Shown here piece by piece: positions 47,401 to 59,999 of a DNA stretch of 64,000 nt. This DNA is from Bryum argenteum (lineage: Eukaryota > Streptophyta > Bryopsida > Bryales > Bryaceae): contig CM073324.1 of the NCBI GenBank assembly GCA_037043015.1, positions 18,864,097 through 18,928,096 on the forward strand, in the 5' to 3' direction. The translations under genes were made by a program, and so were the position numbers. Below the pieces are notes generated by a model. The model saw only the letters and a list, made by a program, of their open reading frames with translations, ran no database searches and was not told where the DNA came from. The first letter of the stretch is position 1; every line of letters starts with the position of its first letter.

Positions 47401-48379
47401 TTAACCCCTAAACGTCCCCAATGTCGTTTTTCTACATTTCGGATGGAGGGCAGAAACTTTGAAGAGCCATAACGCCTTCATCCAAACTCCGTTTTGGATG
47501 AAATCACTTGTGTTGGGTTCCAAATCAAGTCTAGTTTGTGTTGTAAAATTTTCAAGCCCATACAATAAAGTATGAATTAATGGAATGCACTTTAGTGAAG
47601 ATAGCTCTTGTTTTTGGGTTTCCAAGCATGGGGCATGTATTACCATTGCAAGCCAATTATGTGAAATTTAGAATAGTTTTTCATGATTTTTTTTTCATGG
47701 TCATGATTTTAAGGTGATTCTTAACAACTTTGTAGTGAGAAGTTTTTGATCCAAATGATTTTGCTATTGGATTTGCAATGATGTTTTGTCAACAGAAAAA
47801 GGGAGAAAATGGATGATATTTGAGGAGCTATATCTCCTTCATCCACCGTTGGATTTCAACTTAATTTTTTGGAATGGCCTCCAATTAGAGTCTAGTCTAA
47901 GTGGTAGAAACCTTAACAAGATCGAAGATGTTTTGAAGATAAGGCATGAAATTGAATGCAAAGGGTCTAGTTTTGGACTATTTTTCCTTTGTAAATTTTT
48001 CGGCAGTTTTTACCATTGCATGGCTTTTATTTGAGCCAAGAAATTTTTTTGATGAATTTTTGTTGGGTAAAGGACTTATTAAGATGAAGGTGAACATCTT
48101 TCTAGTTGGTGACTTTTTCATTGCAATAGGTATATTGGTAGCATTTCCACCTCAAAGTGAAAATGATGAAATTTTGCAGTTTTTTTTTTATATTGATATG
48201 TTATGATCTCCCGATCTATAGGGCCTCATGACTCAAATTTCGGTCCACATGATCTTCGATAAGTCTATTACAAGTTTGTACGGTTGAGATCTTATTAGCT
48301 CCTCTTCATTTTTATCTATGACGATTTCTATGGAAATGTGCTTTTCTGCTAAAAATAGGCTGGGACGTTTAGGGGTTAA
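47401..48379 (+). mobile_element. Complete TTAA-TIR element, copy D (979 bp), reference copy
   Basis: Starts TTAACCCCTAAACGTCCC and ends GGGACGTTTAGGGGTTAA, a perfect 18-bp inverted repeat including TTAA at both borders. Taking TTAA as target duplication, the terminal repeat is CCCCTAAACGTCCC. It is the best preserved of at least six related copies in the window. The longest open frame is about 80 codons (47786-48034). Its segment LESSLSGRNLNKIEDVLK is also readable in copies A and C, but no transposase motif is recognised. It is therefore non-autonomous; the border TTAA and CCC-start end fit the piggyBac superfamily. Confidence 0.85.
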
Positions 48380-48794
48380 TAATGAAATACAGAAATTGGA
48401 ATTAGAACACAAAGATTGTTATGGGACAATACTATACATGTTGGTGGGCATATCATCAAGGGTAGGTGGAACGGGCATTTTACATACACCAACCCCACAA
48501 GAGTTTGGTGTTCTTATTTATTTATTTATAGATGTTGGTGAATCAATTACTATTTGAAATTCTTTTTGTGTGGCCGAAGTTTGAAAACTTTAGCAATGGA
48601 TTAGAATGACAAGAATTGGATTACGCAATTAAAATTCAATCTTCAGCACTTGATTATCATATGCTAATTTAGTCAAACCTTGGGGCATAAGCAAAGGTAG
48701 TCAACCTCGCCACTTGGGCAAAAAATGCCCAACTTTGGCAAGGGAGATTTGATAGCTAAGTTAACCCATAAATTTTTGAACAATCATTAAATGG

Positions 48795-49038
48795 TTAACC
48801 CTTAAATGGTTTGACTCATCTGTACAAAAATGAGCACATTCTCAAAAAAAGTGTCATAAATGGAAACAAAGGTAAGTTATTTTAATTTAAACCATACCTT
48901 CTTGTAGTAGACATGTTTCACATCATGTGGCTCAAATCTAGGCCTCATAGAACTTGAATGAAGAAATCATGGCTCTTTAATTTTTATGCCCTTCATCCAA
49001 AATGTTGTTTTTCGACATTCGTCACGTTTTGAGGTTAA
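48795..49038 (-). mobile_element. TTAA-TIR element, copy F (244-bp internal deletion)
   Basis: TTAA lies at both borders (48795-48798 and 49035-49038). Read on the minus strand it follows the left end of the reference copy (AACGTGACGAATGTCG, TTTTGGATGAAGGGCATAAA, GAGCCATGATTTCTTCATTC). It then jumps to the right-end region (TGACACTTTTTTTGAGAATG) and finishes CATTTAAGGGTTAA. The middle ~700 bp are missing, as in a typical MITE derived from a longer element. Confidence 0.75.
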
Positions 49039-50067
49039 TTGGGCATCGAACAACTCTTGTAGACAAGAATTTATCTTTTAAAAAAAGAAATGAAATCTTT
49101 CTATTTAACTATAGAGGGTCTTGAAAATTTTTGAGCATATCAAGTACACCCAATCTTGATACCAAAAATATGAAAGCTAAAATAAAAATTGACAATATTT
49201 ATAGATGTGTCTAGATTGATATTATTTACATCATTTATGCTACCCTTTTCCCTACAAAATTTGCTTTGTAGCTCTCAATATACTCAAATTTTCACTTATA
49301 TTTTAATGTCAAACTGGTCACCTTCTTATGATGCATTGAAAAAGTGAAATTTAACAATTTAACTCACAATCTATATGAGTGATTTTGTGCTTTGAAAGGA
49401 TGACATGTACCTTACCTACACACTTTATATGGAAACTTGTACTTATTACCACTGTCACTTAGTTAAATATCAAAACCTATAAATAACAAACAATCTCATA
49501 ACTATGGAACTATGAAGTAAAACAACTTTCATTGAGAAGACCGACTTTGAGTTCATGATGGAAATTAAACCACTCATTGACAACCACCCTTTAAGTGACA
49601 ATTACCTTTACAATTTAGCGCATTGACACAAAGAAGCAAATATGCACAAAAACAATTAAAATTTACTTACCAACTCTTGAACATAAAATTAATAGGTAAA
49701 CTGTAGATTAGTAAACGTGCAAGCAACAACAAATGAACACGTGAAATTGGTTTGACAAAAATGTATTCCACTTAGCAAAGATCTATTACTTGAAGCAGAT
49801 CTCTTACATAAGAATAAAGATGGATTCACAACAATATGAAATTAAAAACTTCAACAAGATTATCAAAGTAAACCCAAATAATACATTTATTACGCAAAGT
49901 GAAAGGAAACGGGAAGTGAAGGGAGAAAATAAGAAGCTAAAGGGGAAGCTGAAGCCGAAAGAAAAAAGGTGAATGGTGTCGACGTGGCTGTACATTTATA
50001 GGAACGCAGGGAAACAATAAGAACAATACGGGAACATGGTGACATGGTTGCAAAGATTTGCAGGGAA
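49039..50067. other. Intergenic, upstream of CPSF160
   Basis: AT-rich until about 49900, then less so. No gene is recognised. The 60-codon frame at 49790-49972 is Lys-rich and has no support. Confidence 0.35.
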
Positions 50068-50299
50068 CGTTGAACCTCTCTCTATGCTACCCTTCCTCGG
50101 AAAAAAAACGTTGAACCCCTCTCTAGGCTACCCTTCCTCGGAAATAAAAGAGTAGCTATCAATTACCAAATGTGAGAGATCTACCGAGAACGTTGAACCT
50201 CTCTCTATGCTACCCTTTCTCAGAAAAATACGTTGAACCCCTCTTTAGGCTACCCTTCCTCGGAAAGAAAAGAGTAGCTATCAATTATCCAAATGTGAG
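50068..50299 (+). repeat. Tandem duplication (123-bp period) before CPSF160
   Basis: The unit starting CGTTGAACCTCTCTCTATGC at 50068 recurs at 50191. Each unit contains a second, slightly changed CGTTGAACCCCTCT(C/T)TAGG subunit (50109 and 50232) and ends GAGTAGCTATCAATTA...AAATGTGAG. So there are four ~40-bp CGTTGAAC subunits in two larger units. The array ends 220 bp before the CPSF160 start codon and probably lies in its promoter or 5' UTR. Confidence 0.8.
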
Positions 50300-50519
50300 T
50301 AAGTTAGTAACAACACTAACAATAACCCACATAAGTTTTCCTCTGAGAAAGAGGCGAGCACAAGCTAAGCAAGTTCCTGGGCACAAGACCTACATTGATA
50401 CGGTAGCAGAAGTGAAGGCTACCGAACAGAGGGCTTCTCCACTCACGCCGGTCTACAAGACCTGCGTGCGTTTCTTTCCCGCTTTCCGAAAAGGATCGAG
50501 GGATTGTTGCAGTAGAAAA

Positions 50520-53500
50520 ATGAGCTATGCCGCTTTTAAAATGGTGCACTGCCCGACGGGTGTGGACAATTGTGCGGCAGCCTACGTGACGCACAGCGCG
50601 GGAGAAACAGACGCGGACTCTGTATCGCTCCCGAACGCCGACTTGATCGCCTCGGGAGGCTACTGGGCCAGCACCCCCCGCGATGCTTCCGGCGGAAGTG
50701 GACTCCCTCCTAACCTTGTTATTACGAAAGCCAATGTGATCGAGGTTTTTCATGTTCGATTGCTCGAAGGTGATGATAGTAGTGCGAATGGGAATGGTGA
50801 CGCGGGGAACCCTGAGACCACCCCCCGTGGTGGCCTCATGGCTGGCCTCTCCTATGTCAAGCTTGAACTCGCCTGCCACTACAGGTGCAATGCTCATAAT
50901 TCAACATATCGTATAATTCAATGTAGTCGCATGTTCTCATATTTTTTGGAGCAATTTGGCGGGGTGGAGCTTTCATTGTTTCAAATTCTTGTAGCATTTG
51001 GCGGGGTGGAGCTTTCTTTGTCTCAAATTCTTGTAGCATTGGTGAATTTGTATTGAAAGTCACCTGTGCTTGGATACGTTAGGGTTTAGGGTTTAGGCGC
51101 ATCAGTTTTTATTAGAGGACATATGTTCAATTTGTTTCGAAGGAGATATTGCCAATTGTTCTTTTGGAAGTCATTGGTCAGGGTGATTGATCGTAGGAGT
51201 TAACGTCTGGCGAATTTGATTTACAGATTGCACGGTAATGTGGAGAGCTTGGGAGTACTGTCGTATCGACGTGACGAAGGGCGGAAGGGCCGAGACGCAA
51301 TTATCCTTACATTTCGCGATGCTAAGGTCTCAATTCTGGAGTTCGACGACGCCACTCATGGTCTTCGCATCGGGTAATTTTCGGGTTTCATTGGCAGGGG
51401 TTTTCCTTTTAAATTTTCATTTGTTGTGTCAGGTTACAAAATTGTCAACTTTAGAGCACTTGAGAAACAAAGATTTTGATGGCCTTCCATTAATGATCGG
51501 AATCAGCGTAGGGAATTTCACCGCCACATCCTGCTCGTCTCACTCTTGGTTGATAGAAACAGTGGAGTATATCGAAATTAGTAGCTTGTGCGAGAAGAAG
51601 ACGAATTTTGTTGATTGGTTGTTATCTTGGATGCGATTGAAAAAGTTTTATTGGTACTTCGTACACTTGGCTACTCTAGAGTATTACTTTTCTGGAGTCA
51701 CCTTGAGTTATACGAGACTTTGATGGCAGGTCTCTTCATTATTTTGAGGGCCCGGAGTGGCAGTATCTCAGGCGGGGCCGAGAAATATTTGCAAGGGGTC
51801 CTTCTGTCCGAGCTGATCCTTTAGGCCGTTGTGCTGGAGTCTTAATCTATAATTCTCAAATGGTCCTACTAAAAGCTGCACAGGTTCGCTCCATTTCCTG
51901 TCTTTTTTCTCAAGAAAAGTAGCCTTTCATTGACCTGGCTTTTGTGGAAGCTGAATTGTTGGCATTTTTTTCAGGCAGGATACGGTCTTGCTGACGAAGA
52001 TGAAATGCTAAGCATGGGTGGCAAGCTCTGTGCCCATGTTGCGTCTTCGTATATTGTAAGCTTGCGGGACATGGATATGAAGCATATTAAGGACTTCGTG
52101 TTTCTTCATGGCAAGCCTCATCATCCTGCTCAGTGTATTGTTGCGACTTTAAATGACGGATATCAGCAGATTCTGAAGATGTTTTCTGACATCTTTTCGA
52201 ATGCTGCACCAGGTTATATTGAGCCAGTCTTAGTGGCGCTACATGAGAAGGATCCTACCTGGGCCGGGCGTGTGGCAATTAGGCGTCATACTTGCGCAGT
52301 TACCGCTCTCAGCATCAATACAACGCTTAAGCAACATCCTCACATCTGGTCTGCCACTGTATGTATGAGCCTCACAACGATGGCCCAAATATTTTCAGAT
52401 ATATCTCGATTTGAGCCCATTGCCAAACTCTTTCAGTCCAAAATCTTGCACTTGCGGAGAGTACTGTTATGTTAGCTTGACATGGCCCTAAGGCCGTGTA
52501 TTCTTAATTTCATGCAATACTTCTGTTATCTCGAATTGAACACTTTTCGTACATGTTATTACATCTGAGGTGCTTAGTATAATGAGATGTGATATGAACA
52601 CTGAATATTTTTCATTGTCTTCTCATGAGATGTGATTCTCACTTGTTTGAGTATTTGTAGGTCCTCCCTGCCTGCTTGATTGCTCATGCCATGTGCAAAA
52701 TTGTTCTGTGCAGAGTCTTCCTTATGATGCCTTTAAGCTTCTTGCCGTCCCAGCACCCATTGGTGGAGTTATAGTATTCTGTGCCAACTCTTTGCACTAC
52801 CATAGTCAGGTGCTGATACCCTATCTTAACTGACCCTTTATTGGACCTGCGTCAGGAATAGTGTCAATGTAGTTCTTTACATCGTAAAGCCTTCTGATTT
52901 TAAGTGTGCTGTTGCTTCCTACACATTTTAGATTGTTATGATGCTATTTTTGTTTGTGAATTGTCGGGGTTCCTCAATGTGCTGTATGAGCAATGTATAG
53001 CCTGAGGTGTCCATTGCTATCAAGAAACTCCTTGTAACTCTAGAGTTGTGTGATACAGTCAGGTTCTTGTGCGCTGGGGTTGAACGAATTTGCGGTGGCA
53101 CCAGAAGGCAGGTATGTCTTAGTAGTAACACGCTTCATTTCTCAGCCAAAATATTCGCCTGTAGTACTTGCGTTTGGCGGAGTGTTCTCTTTCATTGGTA
53201 CTGACTATGAAGTTCAGTTGGTTGATGAAGAAGTAGATGTTGTTTTGAACTTCGTGTTTGTTGGCTACAGTCCAGAGTATCCAAAATCTAAACTATCAGT
53301 GGAGCTAGACACTGCGAAAGCCACGTGGGTTGCCCATGACACAGCTCTAATATCGACAAAAACAGGGATGCTGCTGTTTCTCTCTCTTGTTGTTGAAGGA
53401 AGGTGAGATTCTTAATGCTCTCACATTAACTCACGCTTTTCTATATATCAGGGATTGAGTCTTGAACTTCGATGATACAGGTCTGTGCAAAGATTGGAAC

Positions 53501-56500
53501 TTTCGAAGTCGATGGCTTCCGTCCTAACTTCAGTAAGTGTTTGTCTCTTTCATGGCCTTGAGGTGGAATAGATACATTGAACTACTCTTAGCTTTATTGC
53601 CTCATTATAGTTTGGTATTCTATTCGTTACTTTCTTTCAGTGGTTCTCGCTTCATATGAGCTGAGAGAGTTGAGTTATAAGCAAACTCAATCCTGGAAGC
53701 TAGTTCAGTAATAATGTTCACCACTAACATTTGTGTCTAGAAAGTAAGATACGAGTGTGAAGAATGGTCTTCTTCCCTGTTAACACTTGTTGATAGTGGT
53801 CACGAACTCTAGCCGTAAGGCAATGACCATTTTAACGAAGTTGTTGAAGTCTAACTTTCTCTTTTGACATCTGCAGTGCATGTGCACCATCGGAGACAAC
53901 TTCTTCTTCCTTGGAAGTCGGCTTGCTGACAGTCTTCTTGTACAACATACTTTAGGAAGTGTATCAGCTCGAACTCCAAGTGCGGTTGTGAAAGCAGAGA
54001 GGGAAGAGGTAATGGTTCTGCCACACGGAGCTTATGTTACTTCTAAATTGGAAACTGGGGCTTTCCACAGCTATTCTGGGAACGCGAGATTGACCAGTTA
54101 TGGACGATTTCTTTGTCCTACTTGCACTCGAGGGAAAATCTTCGAATTTCAGATGTGTCAATCTACAAGGTTTGAAGACGAAAACAACGGATGCATTGAT
54201 ATGTTTGTCTTAACCTCTATTTTGCTCAGGCGGTTGTAATATACATTGACCGGCTCTTGTATACCCTTAACTGGTCAACCTACGCAGGGTGTTCACATGC
54301 GCTCAAGCACTAATTGTCGTTGAGTCTCATGGCTCTTCATTCCCGCTTTGTTCACTCTCGCTATCCTCTTGTCATACGTCTAATGACTCGATTCTTCTAT
54401 ACTGAAGATGCTCAATTTTCAACATTGCTTTATCATTTTTCAGGTTGATAACGAGACAGATGTTACTAGCCCGGCTGCCAAGAGGGTGAAGCGCGAACCA
54501 TCAGAGAATGGAGAAGAAGGAGTAAGCGCTGAAGAGATGTCTTTGTACTACTCTTCACCGACTTCATCTGATACTTCCCAGGTATGCATCGAATTAGAGT
54601 TCATCTCGAGGATTTTGACAACAAAGTTCATGTGACGACCACAAGGGTTTAGATGTAAATACGCGTGTCTTTTGAATTCTGTTCTTTCATGGTTGTCTTG
54701 AAATGCAGAAGAAGACGTTTACATTTACGGTCCGCGATTCATTGGTGAATATTGGTCCCTTGAGAGATTTTGCATATGGGTTGCGGTCAAATGCAGATCA
54801 AGAAGCTACTGGTCTCAGCAAGCAGAGCAATTATGAGCTGGTACGTGGGCTAGAAATTGCGATCTCTGGCATTATGTTGAGTTATAGATATGCACTTTAG
54901 GAATTGGTGACATGTATGTATGTATACTTTGCTTCCATTATCAAAGTGCCATGTTTCTTATCTGAGGCACTTTTCAGGTAGCATGCTCTGGGCATGGGAA
55001 GAATGGAAGTTTGTCTGTGCTGCATCAATCCATTCGACCAGAGCTTATTACGGAGGTAAGTTTACTATATATTGGTGTACCACCAGAAGATGGTCTATAA
55101 CCAGGACTGTTTGCTTTCTTGAGATTCAATTTTCTGAGATATTACTACGTCAACTGTGTTTGTCAGGTGGAGCTACCAGGTTGTTCTGGGATCTGGACTG
55201 TCTATCATAAAGCGGAGAGAGATGATGCGAATGAGTTCGACTTTGGTACCAATGAGATTGAGGAGTTTCATGCTTATCTTATTATCAGTTTGGAATCAAA
55301 AACCATGGTATGTATCTGCGCTAAGAGAAGACTACACAATATGGATAAATTGATGGAACTGTAGGTTCAATACTTGCCTCTTTAGCACCAAATATCTGTT
55401 CGTGACTTTCTTCTTTCTGGAGCTATCTGTAAAGAGTGATTTAGTATCCTCTTTATTTTAGGAGGAACTACGGTGAGTGCTCATTAAGGTATTCGCTGCA
55501 GGTTCTTGAAACAGGAGAGATGTTGGGAGAAGTTACTGAAAAAGTCGAATATTACATAGAAGGGTGCACCATTGCTGCTGGAAACTTGTTCGGCAGGTAT
55601 TTGCTCTCTCCACGATGAGAGCGTTGGTCGGAAATTACAATGCCTTTTTTGACGTACCAAACAACTGTAACGTTGTTTTAATGCTCTAGTGATGTGTGCG
55701 CAGGCGTTTTGTGGTACAAGTTTTTCAAAATGGATTGCGGCTTCTTGATGGAGCAAAAATGACTCAGGAATTGTTAATCAACGTGAGTCCTGAACCGGAG
55801 AATGGCGGCGCTGAAGTGGCAAATAATCCAATTGTTGAGGCGGTCATTGCCGATCCATTTGTGTTATTGAAGTTGAAAGATGGCAGTCTACAACTTGCTG
55901 TTGGAGGTAATTACCTTGTTTCCCTACATTTTTTCTCTTCAAAGATCCTATGCATGTCTGTCAGATATAGCCATATCTACTTGATACTTTCATCATTCAT
56001 CTCATGCAAGGTAGAAGCATCTGAAAGCGACCACTAAAATGTACAGCAGGCATTTGTTTTCGGGTGCTCCTACCTTATTTCAACTTGATTGGTAGTGTTT
56101 AAGTAAGAAATTTTAATGATGAAGTTAACATGTTTTACTTGATTATGAACAGATACTGAGAGCGCTAAACTTACCATTTCTCAGCCCTCTAACTTCAACT
56201 CAGCAACGGACGCAATTACTGCGTTTACACTTTACCAAGACAAAGGTCCTCACTGTTGGCTACAGCGGACATGTAGTGAGACAACTTCGGACAGAAGTCT
56301 GTCTGATCAGGTTCGTCTTTGAACCACTCAATTAGAATGTCTTACTTTTGTAACAGGTCAGATTGAGCAATTGTCTCTAATGTAAGAATCATGGTGTTCT
56401 GGACAGTACTTGCTCAACTCTCATTTCCAATCATAACAGTTAAAAATATTAGTTTTCTTAGTGGACTACTAAGCATTTGGTGGAGAACTTTTCAGTCAAA

Positions 56501-59500
56501 GATGTGAACAGCCATGCTTGGACCAATCAATTATGCTATTGCACCTCAGTATTTTACTTGGACTTTCTTGACAGGGTAATGTGTACTGCATCTTGTGCCG
56601 GAAGAGCGGCAGGTTGGAGATTTATGATCTGCCTCGGGTGACATGCGTATTTTCTGTTGACTATTTTAATCACGGAATATCAGTTCTCTGGGATCAGAAA
56701 GTTCTTGAAAGACGAGCTAATACGAACGCAGCTTTGAAAGAAGGCGCAGAAGAAGACAAAGAACCTGGAGATACCATCTTACGAGATGCTGGGTTGAGTC
56801 TACACGTCACACAAATCTGCTTCGAAAGTTGGGGGGAGAAGTTTGGCCGCCCCTTCCTACTTGCAACCCTTTCAGATGGAACTATGCTCTGCTATCATGC
56901 ATTTTCATATGAAGCTCTTGAACCCAGCGATGCTCTTTTAGATATCAGAAACCTTAAGGATTCACCACGCCTTGCTCACCTAAGGTTTGCTCGCATTCCC
57001 ATTGATTGGGTCAGCGCGCAAGAAGACGGTGCCAAACCAGCGCACGAAACTAAGTTTTCCTCTTTCAAGAATGTAGGATCTTTTCCTGGAGTTTTTGTGA
57101 CAGGACTACGGCCTACGTGGCTTATGGTCTGCAGAGGAAGATTGCGCCCTCACCCTCAGGTATGTTCTGTCCCTTTCTGTATTGATCACGGTTAAAGTCT
57201 GATATGTCGGTGATAATATGATACATTTATTCTCTTAACACCACCGTTTATTGTGGATTGGCAGTTTTGTGACGGAGCAATACTGGGATTCACACCATTA
57301 CACAATGTCAATTGTGCTCATGGTTTTATATATATTACAGCTGCGGTAGGCTCTCTCTGTCTCATGAAATCTAAGTCGGCTGATTTTTGTATTACATTTT
57401 AATATTGGATAAATATACTTCATTGCTATGCAAGTTGATATAGGGTGCAGCTCTAACGCAATTGTTGTGACTTTTTTTGTCACTCGGTTTTAATGTCGGT
57501 AGTTGAGAGATTATAGTGCTGATATCATGATACTGTACTTCACATCACTTTTTTATTCAAGTGTGTTTGTCTGCTTCACAGGGTAAACTTAAGATTTGTC
57601 AGCTACCATCGCTTCTGTTTTACGATAATGATTGGCCAGTTCAAAAGGCATGTTCCTCATCCATTCTTGTTCTTCAATGTTCCTTTGTGAAGACAGTCAT
57701 TGTGTGTTCGCTCACATTATCATACTAAGTGATTTTCTAGAGCATGAATTGCAGCAAGTCACTTAAGTCTGCTCCTTCTCTGTTCGCTTTACCTTGGCCT
57801 TTCTTTATCATGATGGCCTAATTCTAATTGCCTATGAACTTCAGTTCGGTTAGATTGCAGCATAGTCTAGTTTCTCGAATATCCCTAACCCATTCAGTAT
57901 GGATGTGTTTCAGATTCCTCTTCGGGGTACTCCTCACCAGATAACGTATCATGCAGATGTCAATTTATACGCTCTTATCATCTCCACTCCAGTAAGCTAG
58001 CTATATCATCTTTTATCACCAGGTGAATTCATGTCATACGCATTTGACAAGAAATTGATATCGGTCTCTAAAACTTTCAGGTATCGCGACCAACAGCCCA
58101 AGTGCTCATGGGTGATGGCCATCCTTTCGACCAGCAACAAGAAAATTCCATAGGCGAAGATGGTCAGAGGCTGGTAACATCCGAGGATTTCGAGGTTCGA
58201 ATCATCGAACCCGCGCAACCTGGTGGCAATTGGGAGGCCAAGGCGGCTATCAAAATGCATATGACAGAGAATGCATTAACTGTTCGAATTGTTAGCATAA
58301 AGGTAACATCCAGATCTTCCTTTAAATTTATTTCAATATTAAAAACGCCATGTTTCAATGTCTAATGCTCTGAGCGGCATTCATCTAGGCTATTGTCCTA
58401 CATTTACAGCGGTTTCTGTACTAAGTAGTTTCTTCCTTTTATGTCAACATAACAGAACATTCAAACAGACCAGACACAGACAGTACTTGCAATTGGGACA
58501 TCATATGTGCAAGGAGAGGATGTCGCTGCCAAAGGTCGGATCATCCTTGTTTCTGTCGGCAAAGATCCCCAGGAACCTGGTTCATGGGTATACAAAATTT
58601 CCAGCTCATAACTCCTGATGTTCTGTTTGAAACGATCTGAGATATCCTGTCCACTTTGTCCTACTTCGAGTGGCGGACTGCAGTTTCGCGTTGATATTTT
58701 ATGACAAAGCCATGCCTTCATAAATTTCCTAGTTCGATGTGAGATGTTAAGGACCTTATTACATCTATATAAAGGAAGATATACTGACAGTAGTATCGAT
58801 GGTGTGGTTGGTGCAGGCTAGAGAAATCTACTCAAAGGAACTTAAGGGCTCAATTTCTGCAATTGCGTCACTCCAGGGTCACCTTTTAGTAGCCATCGGC
58901 CCTAAAATCATTCTACATTCATGGAATGGGTCTGAGCTGAACGGTGCTGCTTTCTTCGACGCACCTCTACACGTCGTGAGCTTAAACATTGTACGATTCC
59001 AATCACTTATCACTCCCTTCTAGGCCAGGTTGACATTACTTTTGGACACTTTTTCAGCTGATGATGTTTTGAAACTATTATTTACACGTTTACGTTGTTT
59101 TTCCTGCTCAGGTCAAAAACTTCATATTGTTTGGAGACATACACAAGAGCATCTACTTCTTGTGTTGGAAAGAGGATGGTGCACAACTCACACTGCTTGC
59201 AAAAGATTTCGGTTCTCTTGACTGCTACGCAACTGAGTTTTTAATTGATGGCAGCACACTCAGTCTCCTGGTATCAGATAGCCGGAAGAACCTCCAGGTA
59301 TGTCCCGAAGTCCCTTCTCAAATGCTATTTATACTTTCCTAATGGTCAGCACTCGTCAACAAGATGAAGCTAGCCAGTCTTATGATGGAAACCATGTTGA
59401 CAGATTTTCTCATATGCTCCCAAAAGTATGGAGAGTTGGAAGGGGCAGAAGCTATTGTCGAGAGCAGAGTTTCATTTAGGTGCGCATGTCAACAAGTTCC

Positions 59501-59999
59501 ATCGATTACAAATGCTTCCCACGCCGGGCAGTGCTCGGTCAAACAGATACGCCGTCCTCTTCGGCACCCTGGATGGGGCCATCGACTACTTAGCGCCAGT
59601 GGATGAGCTCACATTTCGAAGACTTCAGACGCTGCAACGGAAGCTGGTAGACTGCGTATCGCATGTTGCAGGATTGAACCCTCGCGCTTTCAGGCAGTTC
59701 CGGTGTGATGGCAGAGCTCACCGTCCAGGCCCAGACAATATAGTGGACTGCGAGCTCTTGAGCCAGTAAGCTTGCTTTCTTCTACTTGAATTCCCTTGCA
59801 GTTTAAGGATGCTCAAATTTTGATGGCTGTTTTTTGCCAGATTTGCATGTGGGGTACTGACCTTCTTGTGGTGTGTATATGCAGCTATGACATGCTACCT
59901 CTAGACGAGCAGCTGGAAATTGCTCGTCAAATAGGAACCACGCGAGCACATGTGCTGTCAAATCTACGGGACCTTGCTCTAAGCACAAGTTTCTTGTAA
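50520..59999 (+). CDS. CPSF160: CPSF160, cleavage and polyadenylation specificity factor 160-kDa subunit
   Basis: Twenty-seven coding exons: 50520-50884, 51227-51373, 51730-51883, 51975-52110, 52213-52358, 52714-52809, 53059-53111, 53271-53402, 53481-53532, 53877-54008, 54444-54581, 54709-54840, 54978-55055, 55167-55307, 55502-55596, 55704-55906, 56153-56310, 56575-57159, 57265-57345, 57582-57647, 57914-57991, 58081-58302, 58456-58587, 58817-58990, 59112-59297, 59404-59765 and 59885-59999. The phases close to 1452 residues (Arabidopsis about 1442). Start chosen from the family opening [24 protein letters not shown]160 is the nuclear scaffold of the poly(A)-signal recognition complex, built of WD40-like beta-propellers: an MMS1-type N-terminal half and a CPSF_A C-terminal part. 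Visible landmarks: [39 protein letters not shown], the basic patch KRVKRE (484-489, the known position of an NLS), [62 protein letters not shown] and the end IGTTR...STSFL. Two introns (52111-52212 and 57648-57913) use GC donors. No damage is seen. Confidence 0.97.

Noticed and set aside
50172..50519. In-frame extension upstream of the CPSF160 start
   Set aside because: It begins with GTG and has no ATG. The protein family starts at MSxAAxKM, which is the ATG at 50520.
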